DNA of 64,000 nucleotides from Soonwooa buanensis (GCF_900167905.1 NZ_FUYZ01000010.1:62001-126000), one strand, 5' to 3'; shown: positions 17,887 through 25,926, numbered from the stretch's first letter. Program-made: numbers and translations. Notes: generated from the sequence alone by a model not told the origin.

Positions 17887-17961
17887 ACTAAACATGTAAG
17901 CGTTTAGTTTTCAGTATAGTATAAAAAGTTTTGATTTTATTTAACTTTACTGAAAACTAAA
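17887..17961 (+). promoter_or_regulatory. 5' leader with two mutually exclusive hairpins
   Basis: The 14-bp inverted repeat tttagttttcagta (17903-17916) / tactgaaaactaaa (17948-17961) encloses 31 nt and ends 13 nt before the start codon at 17975. The left arm also overlaps a shorter hairpin, actaaac (17887-17893) / gtttagt (17902-17908). The two cannot form together. A TTTG...TATCTATT promoter-like pair at 17854-17878 would start transcription right before the first hairpin. This layout suits a conditional leader; the trigger is unknown. Confidence 0.5.
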
Positions 17962-17974
17962 AACAATCTTAATC

Positions 17975-19057
17975 ATGAAAAAAATCTACACAGTTCTACT
18001 GATGGCGTTATTGCAGCCATTGGTAGATGCACAGGTAACTTATACCTCTGCAGATTATGCAAATGCTGGTGATCAAGCCGATTACTTCTTGGGAAATGCC
18101 TCTACTAATATTGATTTTGATCTTTCTGGTCCTAATTATCAATGGAACTTCTCAAGTATTCAAAATCAATCTAGTAAATCAGTTAGTTATGTTGATCCCA
18201 ATATTACAGGATATAAGAGCTTATGGTGTTTATCGGAAGGTTACATAACAGATTGTGACACACAATTTAACGATAATTATAGTGCTGCAATACAACTTCT
18301 TGAAGCACCATATACAGCTGGCCCCAATACAGTTTTAGAAAATGTTTATGCTCATTTTAATAAAACTTCGACAGATTTTACACTCAAAATGATTGGAGTG
18401 AAGGTCGTTTCGTTTGGTACCACTTTTAACATGGTTCTCAATTATCAACAGCCCGACTTTGTATACAAATTTCCTATGAATTATAATGATGCTTACACTG
18501 AAGCTTTTTCATATAGCGGAAATGTGCAACCTCAAGGTTTCAATCTTCAGGTAAGTGGCGTTGGGACGAGAAGCAACACTGTTGATGGTTTCGGCGATCT
18601 TGTTATTGCAGATCAAACTTTTAGAAACGTTCTTAGATTAAAAACGGTATCAGAACAAGTGTTAACTACGACGCAGAATGGCACTAATCAGCAACGAAAC
18701 GTTAAGCTAATTAATTATCAATGGTTTAGCCCCGATTTTAAATTCCCAGTTCTAGATGTAACCGCTGTTGAAACTAATGCTGGCATAGCACCCACCGAAA
18801 TTCGCTATCTAGAAAATTCTTCAACTTTGGCCACTTCATCAACTAAAGTAAAAACAAACTTCATATATCCAAATCCATCGCAAGGAAATTTTAAAACAAA
18901 TATTCCACAGACTGATATTAAAGGTATTGAGGTGTATAATCAAAATGGACAACTGGTTTCAAAATCTTTGAATTTAACGCATTTAAATAAAGGAAACTAT
19001 GTGATAAAAATTAAAACTGCAACCGAAACTCTCACTCAGAAAGTCATTAAAGAATAA
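17975..19057 (+). CDS. T9SS type A sorting domain protein
   Basis: The 360-residue protein has a signal peptide (about 1-19), a beta-rich body of unknown function (about 20-280), and a Por type A sorting domain starting FIYPNPSQGNFKTN and ending TLTQKVIKE (about 290-360). It is likely exported by Sec and T9SS and anchored at or released from the cell surface. The leader contains competing hairpins (17887-17961), unusual for the other T9SS genes here. The gene ends in a 16-bp bidirectional terminator shared with the nuclease gene. Confidence 0.8.
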   Translation: MKKIYTVLLMALLQPLVDAQVTYTSADYANAGDQADYFLGNASTNIDFDLSGPNYQWNFSSIQNQSSKSVSYVDPNITGYKSLWCLSEGYITDCDTQFNDNYSAAIQLLEAPYTAGPNTVLENVYAHFNKTSTDFTLKMIGVKVVSFGTTFNMVLNYQQPDFVYKFPMNYNDAYTEAFSYSGNVQPQGFNLQVSGVGTRSNTVDGFGDLVIADQTFRNVLRLKTVSEQVLTTTQNGTNQQRNVKLINYQWFSPDFKFPVLDVTAVETNAGIAPTEIRYLENSSTLATSSTKVKTNFIYPNPSQGNFKTNIPQTDIKGIEVYNQNGQLVSKSLNLTHLNKGNYVIKIKTATETLTQKVIKE

Positions 19058-19061
19058 ACAA

Positions 19062-19099
19062 AAACCGCCTTTTCAATCTTATTGAAAAGGCGGTTTCTT
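19062..19099. terminator. Bidirectional terminator between convergent genes
   Basis: A perfect 16-bp stem (aaaccgccttttcaat / attgaaaaggcggttt) with a 3-nt loop. It sits between the plus-strand T9SS gene and the minus-strand nuclease gene, starting 4 bp after the former's stop and ending 3 bp before the latter's. Confidence 0.9.
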
Positions 19100-21802
19100 T
19101 TACCAACTCACTTGTTCCTTCTCTTCAAAAGGAACATTTGGATCTAGGATGAGATTGATTAATGAAGCGATTGCAAACTCGATTTCGGAGTCGTCAAAAT
19201 CAACAACATCCAAAGCAGCAACGCCTTTGTTGACTTCTGCAAACGACCAAATCCCCGACTCTAACGGATTTCGGTTGTAGTCTTCATCTTGTTGAAGGAC
19301 ATATTTGTAAATAGATAATTGCAGTGCTTGTTTGTAATCCTCATTATAAAACAAAGTCTCAAGTTGCTCTTCCCTATCTTTTTTAGAATTTGATTTTATC
19401 TGAAGCCTTTTAGTCTTCGCGGTTTTATAATCGATAATCCTAATAACGCCGTCCAGACGGTCTATCCTATCCACAAATCCGTTAAACATGACAGAATCTG
19501 TTTTGTCCTCATTAATAAAAAACTCCGCTTTTACATTCTTTTCGAGTTCTAAGATTTCTAACGACGAGCCATTTTTCACTAAATCTTCATCGTATTGAAG
19601 AATGCTTCTAATCACACGTTCTGCAATTTGACGATGCACATAATTCATACCGCGATCATAGAATTCTTTTTGATGATTTAGTGTTTCGATGGCATGGATA
19701 ATAGAAGCTTCTACCCTATCTTTTAACACTTTGAAATCTTCCAAAGTCAAGATTTTATTTTTTAAATCTTCATATAAATATTGAACGGCAAAATGCACAA
19801 GATTCCCGTAGTTACGCACCGAAAGTTCCTCTTCTATTTCGTCGGTATCTCGGACTTTAAGAACATATCGAAGATAAAAATCGATCGGATTATAAAGATA
19901 ACTTGTAAGATGTGATGCAGACACCGACTTTTTCCATTCTTGCAATTTAGCGAGAACAGATTCGGTTTTCTCGATGCACATCAATTCTTGAATGATAGGT
20001 TCTGACGCATTGTCAACTACAATATGATTGATGTTATGCGAACTTTCCATTTCGATTTGAGTAATGAAACGGCTCTTTTCGCCAGTATTAACGCCAGAAC
20101 TTAATGCATTAAACAGCAAATGTACATTCTTGGAATCTTGAATTAAACGATAAAAATGGTAAGCGTAAATACTATCATTTTCAAGGAAAGTATTTAATCC
20201 AAAATTCTTTCGAACATCAAAAGGTAAATAGGTGTTTTGAGTGTTTCCTAAAGGTAATTTTCCTTCGTTAACAGAAAGCAAAATGATGTTTTCAAAATTG
20301 AGAAGTCGGCTTTCCAAAAGTCCCATAACTTGCAAACCTGCTAAAGGTTCTCCTTGAAAATCTATCGATTCCGAATTGACCAATTGGTTGATAAGCACTT
20401 CCAGAGTCTCTATTTTAATAGGAATCTTGTAAGGCTGAAGTTGATTTTTTAAGATTTTAAAAGTTGTTTCAAAATGGCTGATATTCTCATAAAGAATGTC
20501 GTCATCTGTAATTCGGAATTTGATATCGATGCAAAAATGGATTAAATCATCCAAATATTTAATAACATCTTTCGGGTATTTTAATAACGAAAAATAGCTT
20601 AGTTTTCCTAACAATTCATCGAACATCTTAGCGGAAATGTAGACAATATTTCGACTTTCGATATTGCTAATAAATTCGTTGACAATCTTTTGGTCGTCGG
20701 CAGAATTTGGAAGTTCTTGCAAAATCGGGAATACATCAGCATAATAATAAGAGCTCGACTTTTTCTCTAATTGTTTTTGAAGGTAAAATAACTTTTTGAT
20801 GGCATTACTAAACGACATATTCTTCAACGGAAAACCCATTGTAATATTGAGATTCGGGACCATTGTCAAGGCATCAAGACTCGCTGGTAAAAGGTTTTCG
20901 TCCAACAAAACAACGGCAGTTTTAGAAATATCTTCAATTGGAATATTTGCAAAAATCTTTGGAAGCACTTTGGTCTGTACAACATTGCCAGAAACTTCGT
21001 ACACATTGATGTTTTTTTCTTGTCGGAAGTCGTCTTCAATCCAATTAAAACTACGATGATCATTGAATTCTTTCCATTTGAGATGTTCTCTCAAAAACTT
21101 GCCAGCTTCTTGTCGCGTATCATCAATATAGTATCGATCAGCTTGGAAGTAACATATCGCTTTGTCCCAATGCAAAAGGTTTTTGACCAAGCTCTCCTCA
21201 ATCGGTGTAAACGCATTGAAACCGCAAAACACAAATTGCGAATTGCTATTTTTTGCGAAGTTTTCGATTTTATCATGCGCTGCAACGTGTATCATTCCTG
21301 AAGTTGCCCAGTTTTTAGCATTTAATTCTTGTTTAAGAAGAGGAAGAAACTCGTTCATTTTGCGCCAGAAATTAAGGTTTCTTTTGCGGGCGTTATCTTC
21401 TTCACCAAGATCATCGCCCCAGTTTTTGATACGTTCTTCGTCCAACATCCATTGCAAAACCTTCTCGTCATTATCCGTAAATTTTAGCATGTCGTCCCAA
21501 TCTTTTTGCAAAGTCGGAAACCACTTTAAAAAACCTCCAAAGTCCTCAGAATTATCCACTTTTTGATAAACTCGATAAGCGAACAAATGCAAAGCAACAC
21601 CTTGCAAATGCTGCTTGCCAGCCAAATCTTGGATAAGATCTTCGATGGTTAAAAACTGTGGTAACATCCCAGAATAGGCGTTTTGCTTTAAGATTTTACT
21701 GATGAAAACCAAAGGGCGCTTGCCGGGAAGGATAATATTTAGATTAGATAAATCTGAAAATTTTGATAATAAATCTTCAACAATTTTCTCAAGAAACTTC
21801 AT
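19100..21802 (-). CDS. AddB-like PD-(D/E)XK exonuclease/helicase-type protein
   Basis: The 900-residue protein resembles the AddB/RexB half of the AddAB double-strand-break resection complex. The N-terminal segment NIILPGKRPLVFISKIL lies where the Walker A-like region of AddB is found. The middle is an inactive helicase-like body, with VMGLLESRLLNFENIILLSVNEG around 490-512. A C-terminal RecB-family nuclease follows: NYGNLVHFAVQ, then FNGFVDRID (Asp778) and IDYKT (Asp791, Lys793). No addA-like helicase gene lies in the window. The start codon directly follows a terminator-like hairpin and T-run at 21806-21828, an odd arrangement. Confidence 0.75.
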   Translation of the reverse strand: MKFLEKIVEDLLSKFSDLSNLNIILPGKRPLVFISKILKQNAYSGMLPQFLTIEDLIQDLAGKQHLQGVALHLFAYRVYQKVDNSEDFGGFLKWFPTLQKDWDDMLKFTDNDEKVLQWMLDEERIKNWGDDLGEEDNARKRNLNFWRKMNEFLPLLKQELNAKNWATSGMIHVAAHDKIENFAKNSNSQFVFCGFNAFTPIEESLVKNLLHWDKAICYFQADRYYIDDTRQEAGKFLREHLKWKEFNDHRSFNWIEDDFRQEKNINVYEVSGNVVQTKVLPKIFANIPIEDISKTAVVLLDENLLPASLDALTMVPNLNITMGFPLKNMSFSNAIKKLFYLQKQLEKKSSSYYYADVFPILQELPNSADDQKIVNEFISNIESRNIVYISAKMFDELLGKLSYFSLLKYPKDVIKYLDDLIHFCIDIKFRITDDDILYENISHFETTFKILKNQLQPYKIPIKIETLEVLINQLVNSESIDFQGEPLAGLQVMGLLESRLLNFENIILLSVNEGKLPLGNTQNTYLPFDVRKNFGLNTFLENDSIYAYHFYRLIQDSKNVHLLFNALSSGVNTGEKSRFITQIEMESSHNINHIVVDNASEPIIQELMCIEKTESVLAKLQEWKKSVSASHLTSYLYNPIDFYLRYVLKVRDTDEIEEELSVRNYGNLVHFAVQYLYEDLKNKILTLEDFKVLKDRVEASIIHAIETLNHQKEFYDRGMNYVHRQIAERVIRSILQYDEDLVKNGSSLEILELEKNVKAEFFINEDKTDSVMFNGFVDRIDRLDGVIRIIDYKTAKTKRLQIKSNSKKDREEQLETLFYNEDYKQALQLSIYKYVLQQDEDYNRNPLESGIWSFAEVNKGVAALDVVDFDDSEIEFAIASLINLILDPNVPFEEKEQVSW

Positions 21803-21828
21803 AAAAAAAGACCTTAATAATAAGGTCT
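21803..21828 (-). terminator. Terminator-like hairpin abutting the AddB-like start codon
   Basis: On the minus strand, an 8-bp stem (agacctta / taaggtct) with a short loop is followed by T7 that runs directly into the ATG at 21802. It lies about 28 bp after the stop of the upstream lipoprotein gene (21856). It may end that transcript or act as an attenuator or RBS-masking structure for the nuclease gene. Confidence 0.65.
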
Positions 21829-21855
21829 CAATTTAGTTAAATTTTTATGTAAAAG

Positions 21856-22266
21856 CTACTCAACAACGATTTGTTTTTCTAGCCAAATATTATTACCACT
21901 TGCGTCTTTGCCTTGCCAAAACTTAAAATAGTAAGTTCCCGTTTTTTGAGGTTCAAAACGGATTAAGTTAAATGCGCGATAAGTCCCCGACTGACAAGTT
22001 TGGTTGTTTTTGTAGGCATAATTAACGACCGTTCTTATAGAATCTTTTGGGATATAATCCATACCATAAAAGCCTTCGCACTCTTTATTGTAGGTTGAGA
22101 ACACTTTTATCGGCTGCATATTAAACACAGTCATCGTATCGTTATCAATCTTAACGCTGTCAATTTTTCGTTCTTCATAGCTTTTTAGCTCGTAGGCATC
22201 GTTGTTACAAGACTGCAAAAACATGATACCTAAGACAGCAATTCCAAATTTTGTGAAATTTTTCAT
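21856..22266 (-). CDS. Small lipoprotein, unknown function
   Basis: The 136-residue protein has a lipoprotein signal ending at Cys20 (GIMFLQSCNND). The Asp at +4 and the acidic context are compatible with outer-membrane retention. The rest is a beta-rich domain of about 110 residues with two further Cys pairs (CEGFYG; NQTCQSGTYRAF) that could form a disulfide. I recognise no family. It starts 15 bp after rsmG and is probably cotranscribed with it. Confidence 0.65.
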   Translation of the reverse strand: MKNFTKFGIAVLGIMFLQSCNNDAYELKSYEERKIDSVKIDNDTMTVFNMQPIKVFSTYNKECEGFYGMDYIPKDSIRTVVNYAYKNNQTCQSGTYRAFNLIRFEPQKTGTYYFKFWQGKDASGNNIWLEKQIVVE

Positions 22267-22281
22267 AGCGGTATTTTTAGG

Positions 22282-22911
22282 TTAAACATTTCCTTTAGAA
22301 ATATACACAACTTTTTTGGTTTCGAAAAAGTCTTCCTCAAAGAAGTTTTTCAATTGAAAAAGTTCACATTTGATACCTGCTAATTCTTCACCTAAATCAC
22401 CGCCTTTTAGATACAAAATCCCATTATGTTTTGCGTTGAATTGTTCTTTCTCAAACTTACCATGCAACCAACGAAGGAAAACAGGCATCTGCGTCACAGC
22501 GCGACTTACCACGAAATGAAACTTGTCTTTTACTTTCTCCGCACGACCATGGATCGCCGTAACATTGGTCAGTCCAACGCCCTCGGCAACAGCTTGTACA
22601 ACTGTAATCTTTTTTCCGATACTATCAATTAGCGTAAACTGACTTTCTGGAAATAAAATAGCTAACGGAATACCTGGAAAACCGCCACCAGTGCCAATAT
22701 CCAAAACCTTGGTATCTGGTGCGAAATCCATAACTTTTGCAATTCCTAAAGAATGCAGAATATGCTTCTCATAAAGACTTTCCATATCTTTTCGTGAGAT
22801 AACATTTATTTTCTCATTCCATTCGTTATAGAGGTCTTCTAGTTTTGCGAATTGCTTTTTCTGCGTCTCCGTGATGTTCGGAAAGTATTTTAAAATAAGT
22901 TCTAAAGACAT
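22282..22911 (-). CDS. rsmG: 16S rRNA (guanine-N7)-methyltransferase RsmG
   Basis: The 209-residue protein matches RsmG (GidB). It has an N-terminal helical region with NEWNEKINVISRKD, the SAM-binding loop VLDIGTGGGFPGIPLA (about 69-84), and VVSRAVTQMPVFL (about 134-146). It methylates N7 of G527 (E. coli numbering) of 16S rRNA in the cytoplasm. It is the first gene of a short minus-strand unit with the lipoprotein gene. Confidence 0.95.
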   Translation of the reverse strand: MSLELILKYFPNITETQKKQFAKLEDLYNEWNEKINVISRKDMESLYEKHILHSLGIAKVMDFAPDTKVLDIGTGGGFPGIPLAILFPESQFTLIDSIGKKITVVQAVAEGVGLTNVTAIHGRAEKVKDKFHFVVSRAVTQMPVFLRWLHGKFEKEQFNAKHNGILYLKGGDLGEELAGIKCELFQLKNFFEEDFFETKKVVYISKGNV

Positions 22912-23003
22912 GCTGCGAAATTAGGAAAAAGAAATAATAGTTTTAGGTCAAGTTTTAAAGCTTTTTAAAAAAGATTAATCTAATTTCTATTCCTTTTAAA
23001 TAT

Positions 23004-23011
23004 TATCTTTG
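23004..23011 (+). promoter_or_regulatory. Predicted -7 box of the aminotransferase gene
   Basis: TATCTTTG matches the Bacteroidota TAnnTTTG -7 consensus exactly and sits 20 bp before the ATG at 23031. A clear -33 TTTG is not visible. Confidence 0.55.
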
Positions 23012-23030
23012 TCCGATAATTAATTTTATC

Positions 23031-24221
23031 ATGGAAAAATATTCTGACCGTCTTAATAGATTAAGCTATTCTCAAACTTTTGTAATGAGTAATAAAGTGC
23101 GAGAAATGAAAGCTAATGGTATAGATGTTATCAGTCTTACTCTTGGAGAACCCGATTTTGACGTTCCCGAAAAAATAAAACAAGCGGCGTTTGACGCTAT
23201 TAATGAAAACTACAGCCACTACTCTCCTGTTCCTGGTTTTTTGGAATTAAGACAAGCCGTCGCTAACAAACTAAAAAGAGATAATAATCTCGATTATAAA
23301 CCAACACAAATTTGCGTTTCTAATGGTGCTAAGCAATCTATCATTAATGTTTTGGCTTCTATTATTAATGATGGTGATGAAGTGATTTTGCCAGCGCCAT
23401 ATTGGGTGAGTTACGACGAAATGGTAAAAATGATGGGCGGAAAGTCTGTCTTTATCGAAACCAGCATCGACACCGAGTTTAAAATGACTGCAGAACAATT
23501 AGAACAAGCCATCACGCCAAAAACAAAAGCTATTCTTTACAGTTCGCCATGTAATCCGTCGGGAAGTTTTTATACTTATGATGAGCTAAAAGCGATTGCA
23601 GCGGTTGTTGCAAAATATCCGCAAATCACGATAATCTCCGACGAAATCTACGAATACATTAATTATACAGGAAAGCATACTTCGATTGCGGAATTTCCTG
23701 AAGTTTATGAGCAAACAGCGGTCATCAACGGGATGAGTAAAGCTTTTGCGATGACTGGCTGGAGAATCGGTTATTCGGCGTGTCCAGAATGGTTGGCGAA
23801 AGCTTGTGATAAAATCCAAGGTCAAATGACGAGCGGCGCAAATACCGTGGCACAACGTGCGTCTATTACTGCTTTGGAAATGCCAAAATCTGATCTTAAC
23901 TATATGATTGATGCTTTCCATAAACGTCGTGACTTGGTTTACGATCTAATGAAAGACATCAACGGTTTCAAATGTAATCTTCCAAAAAGTGCATTCTACT
24001 TCTTCCCAGATATTTCTTATTTCATTGGGAAAACAATTGAAGGAACATTAATAAAAGATGCTGACGATTTTGCAATGTGCCTTTTAGAACATGCGCATGT
24101 TGGTTGTATTGGCGGAACATCGTTCGGGAATCCTAATTGCATTAGATTCTCGTATGCAACCTCTGAAGCCGATCTTATTGAAGCGATGCGAAGAATAAAG
24201 GAGTTTGTGAAAGATTTATAG
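23031..24221 (+). CDS. PLP-dependent aminotransferase, class I/II (aspartate-type)
   Basis: The 396-residue fold-type I enzyme has SNGAKQSIINVLASI (about 98-112), SSPCNPSGSFY (about 171-181), SDEIYEYINY (about 203-212) and the PLP-lysine loop NGMSKAFAMTGWRIGY, with the Schiff-base Lys around 235. The early segment SLTLGEPDFDVP is typical of aspartate/prephenate-type aminotransferases (AspC/PatA subgroup). It transfers the amino group from an amino acid to 2-oxoglutarate or oxaloacetate; the exact substrate is not decided by sequence. The gene has an exact TAnnTTTG -7 box at 23004 and is followed by a repeat-rich gap. Confidence 0.88.
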   Translation: MEKYSDRLNRLSYSQTFVMSNKVREMKANGIDVISLTLGEPDFDVPEKIKQAAFDAINENYSHYSPVPGFLELRQAVANKLKRDNNLDYKPTQICVSNGAKQSIINVLASIINDGDEVILPAPYWVSYDEMVKMMGGKSVFIETSIDTEFKMTAEQLEQAITPKTKAILYSSPCNPSGSFYTYDELKAIAAVVAKYPQITIISDEIYEYINYTGKHTSIAEFPEVYEQTAVINGMSKAFAMTGWRIGYSACPEWLAKACDKIQGQMTSGANTVAQRASITALEMPKSDLNYMIDAFHKRRDLVYDLMKDINGFKCNLPKSAFYFFPDISYFIGKTIEGTLIKDADDFAMCLLEHAHVGCIGGTSFGNPNCIRFSYATSEADLIEAMRRIKEFVKDL

Positions 24222-24233
24222 TTATTAATTATT

Positions 24234-24421
24234 GAAGGATTAAAGGATTAAAAAATTAAAAGATTGAAAGATTGAAAGATTGAAAGATTAAAGAATTATG
24301 AATTATGAATTATGAATTATTTTAATTTATGATTTTGGATTATGTATTTAAGATTTTTGATTAATCAAATCGCACTCTGAATTTTTAAATATTTCATTTT
24401 TTAAATTTTTAAATTTTTAAA
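24234..24421. repeat. Clustered short tandem repeats (7- and 8-bp units)
   Basis: Three tracts are visible. The unit gattgaaa occurs three times exactly (24262-24285), flanked by degenerate gattaaa units from 24234. The unit gaattat occurs four times (24293-24320). The unit tttttaaa occurs three times (24398-24421). They lie between the aminotransferase stop and its terminator. Confidence 0.9.
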
Positions 24422-24456
24422 TGTTTTAATATTTAAAACAACCTAACAAATATCAT

Positions 24457-24490
24457 AGAAAACCAAGTTGTATAAGCTTGGTTTTCTTTT
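24457..24490 (+). terminator. Terminator after the aminotransferase gene and repeats
   Basis: A perfect 11-bp stem (agaaaaccaag / cttggttttct) with a 9-nt loop and a trailing T-run. It is 235 bp after the stop codon, so the tandem repeats are probably transcribed in the 3' UTR. Confidence 0.85.
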
Positions 24491-24529
24491 GTTTAAGTTG
24501 TAAATTTATATAACAAAAAGATAGTCAAA

Positions 24530-24634
24530 GCGCTCCGGATTGAACGGCATGTTTGAGCTCTTTTTACATGGTGGCTGAGCGGAGTCGAAGCTACCTTGCA
24601 AAAAAAGCGAGTAGTGAAAGCCGGTTAAAGCGCC
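24530..24634 (+). ncRNA. Structured intergenic element, copy 2 (divergent, Flavo-1-like)
   Basis: The closing stem is GCGCT with AGCGC, then CCGG with CCGG across the same 4-nt bulge position (TTAA). These base pairs differ from the other copies but are still complementary. It shares the internal GTTTGAGCTC and AGCGAGT segments with copy 4. The apical hairpin (ggtggct / agctacc, 24574-24597) carries TGAGCGGAGTCGAAG, a repetitive motif widespread in Flavobacteriia. Confidence 0.6.
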
Positions 24635-24714
24635 CAAATAATTTAGAATAATTTCAAATTTAGAGTGATAGATTTTATAAATTGATTTTAATTTTTTAAT
24701 TCACAAAATCTTAT

Positions 24715-24722
24715 TACCTTTG
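24715..24722 (+). promoter_or_regulatory. Predicted -7 box of the peroxiredoxin gene
   Basis: TACCTTTG matches TAnnTTTG exactly, 46 bp before the ATG at 24769. This implies a leader of about 40 nt. Confidence 0.6.
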
Positions 24723-24768
24723 TACTACAAAATTTGAAACAAGAGTTTAACTTTAAAAATATAAAATT

Positions 24769-25401
24769 ATGTCATTAGTAGGAAGACAATTCCCGAATGT
24801 AACAATCGATGCAATGAGCGAAATGGGTGATAATCTTAGAATTAACATCCTAAATGAGGCAGTTGAAAATCAACAAAAAGTATTATTATTCTGGTATCCA
24901 AAAGATTTTACTTTTGTATGTCCTACAGAATTACACGCTTTCCAAGATGCTTTGGATGAGTTCAAAAAAAGAAATACAATCGTAATTGGTGCGTCTTGCG
25001 ATACTAACGAAGTACACTTCGCATGGTTGAACACGCCAAAAGATAACGGTGGTATCGAAGGTGTAACTTACCCTATCCTAGCGGATACACACAGACACCT
25101 TTCTAACCTATTAGGTATTGTTGACCAAGATATCGATTTTGATGATGAAGGTAACGAAATCTACACAGGATCTAACGTAACTTACAGAGCGACTTACCTA
25201 ATCGACGAGACTGGAAAAATCTTCCACGAAGCGGTTAACGATATGCCATTAGGTAGAAATGTAAGCGAGTTCTTAAGACTTATCGATGCTTACACACACG
25301 TACAAAAACACGGAGAAGTTTGTCCAGCTAACTGGGAAGAAGGTAAAGACGCTATGAAAGCTGACAGAACTTCGACTGCAGAATACTTAGCAAAACACTA
25401 A
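24769..25401 (+). CDS. 2-Cys peroxiredoxin (AhpC/Prx1 type)
   Basis: The 210-residue protein has the peroxidatic Cys51 in the PxxxTxxC-type motif KDFTFVCPTE and the resolving Cys185 in GEVCPANW. This makes it a typical 2-Cys peroxiredoxin that reduces H2O2 and organic peroxides in the cytoplasm. Codon use looks optimised (many AAC, TTC, ATC and GGT codons), suggesting high expression. A thioredoxin gene follows after 100 bp, the probable electron donor; there is no AhpF. A 16-bp inverted repeat lies between them. Confidence 0.93.
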   Translation: MSLVGRQFPNVTIDAMSEMGDNLRINILNEAVENQQKVLLFWYPKDFTFVCPTELHAFQDALDEFKKRNTIVIGASCDTNEVHFAWLNTPKDNGGIEGVTYPILADTHRHLSNLLGIVDQDIDFDDEGNEIYTGSNVTYRATYLIDETGKIFHEAVNDMPLGRNVSEFLRLIDAYTHVQKHGEVCPANWEEGKDAMKADRTSTAEYLAKH

Positions 25402-25419
25402 TTGTCCTAAAATAATCTA

Positions 25420-25481
25420 ATGTGATAATTTGTAATGCTGAGGGTGACTGAAGATGATTATTTACAAATTATCACATTTTT
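25420..25481 (+). terminator. Large hairpin between peroxiredoxin and thioredoxin genes
   Basis: A perfect 16-bp stem (atgtgataatttgtaa / ttacaaattatcacat) encloses a 26-nt loop with GCTGAGGGTGACTGAAG, followed by T5. It may terminate or partly attenuate the peroxiredoxin transcript, or stabilise its 3' end. Confidence 0.65.
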
Positions 25482-25501
25482 AATACCCAAAATCCAAGAA
25501 A

Positions 25502-25813
25502 ATGTTTTTAGAATTAAAAGAAGATAACCTACAACAAATCTTAAGTGAAAACCCAAAAGTGATGGTACAATACGGCGCTTCTTGGTGTGGAAATTGTAGA
25601 ATTATGAAGCCTAAATTCAAGAAATTGGCTTCGGAAAATGAAGATATTCCTTTCTATTATGTAGATGCGGAAAAACTTCCTGAAAGTAGAAAAATGGCAA
25701 ACGTGGATAACCTACCAACTTTTGCAGCTTTCGAAAATGGCGCTTTGAAAAACCAAGTGCAAACCAATCAAGCGGATAGCTTGAACACTTTATTCGACGA
25801 ATTGAAAGCTTAA
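25502..25813 (+). CDS. Thioredoxin family protein
   Basis: The 103-residue single thioredoxin domain has the active site WCGNCR (Cys29, Cys32) and the cis-Pro segment VDNLPTFAAF (about 74-83). The CGNC dipeptide differs from the classical CGPC, so its redox potential may differ from that of housekeeping thioredoxin. There is no signal peptide, so it is cytoplasmic. Its place directly after the peroxiredoxin gene suggests that it re-reduces that enzyme. Confidence 0.88.
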   Translation: MFLELKEDNLQQILSENPKVMVQYGASWCGNCRIMKPKFKKLASENEDIPFYYVDAEKLPESRKMANVDNLPTFAAFENGALKNQVQTNQADSLNTLFDELKA

Positions 25814-25926
25814 TTGTTTTTCGATTTTAATAATAATCTGAAACTTTAAGTAAGATTAGTCAGTTTTAGTAATTTTTCGAGAACTAATTAATTTTAAGTA
25901 AAAGTTTCTAAACCAAATAGTAAGAC

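Larger units (their letters stand above)
17603..17974. other. 372-bp gap with terminator, promoter and structured leader
   Basis: After the gcdH terminator (17641-17677), a weaker hairpin may form at about 17692-17724 (atgatttt / aaaatcat, followed by T8). A probable promoter lies at 17854-17880 (TTTG, then TATCTATTTT). The mutually exclusive hairpins of 17887-17961 precede the T9SS protein gene at 17975. The rest is featureless AT-rich DNA. Confidence 0.6.
24222..24768. other. 547-bp repeat-rich gap
   Basis: In order it contains short tandem repeats (24234-24421), a strong terminator (24457-24490), a divergent Flavo-1-like element (24530-24634) and the probable peroxiredoxin promoter (24715-24722). 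I see no coding sequence. Confidence 0.8.

Noticed and set aside
19100-21802. AddB-like protein considered as part of a defence system
   Set aside because: Flanking genes are housekeeping (rsmG, a lipoprotein, a T9SS protein). Domain order fits recombination repair, not a defence island.
24234-24421. Repeats considered as a CRISPR array
   Set aside because: Units are only 7-8 bp and directly abutting, with no spacers, and no cas genes are in the window.
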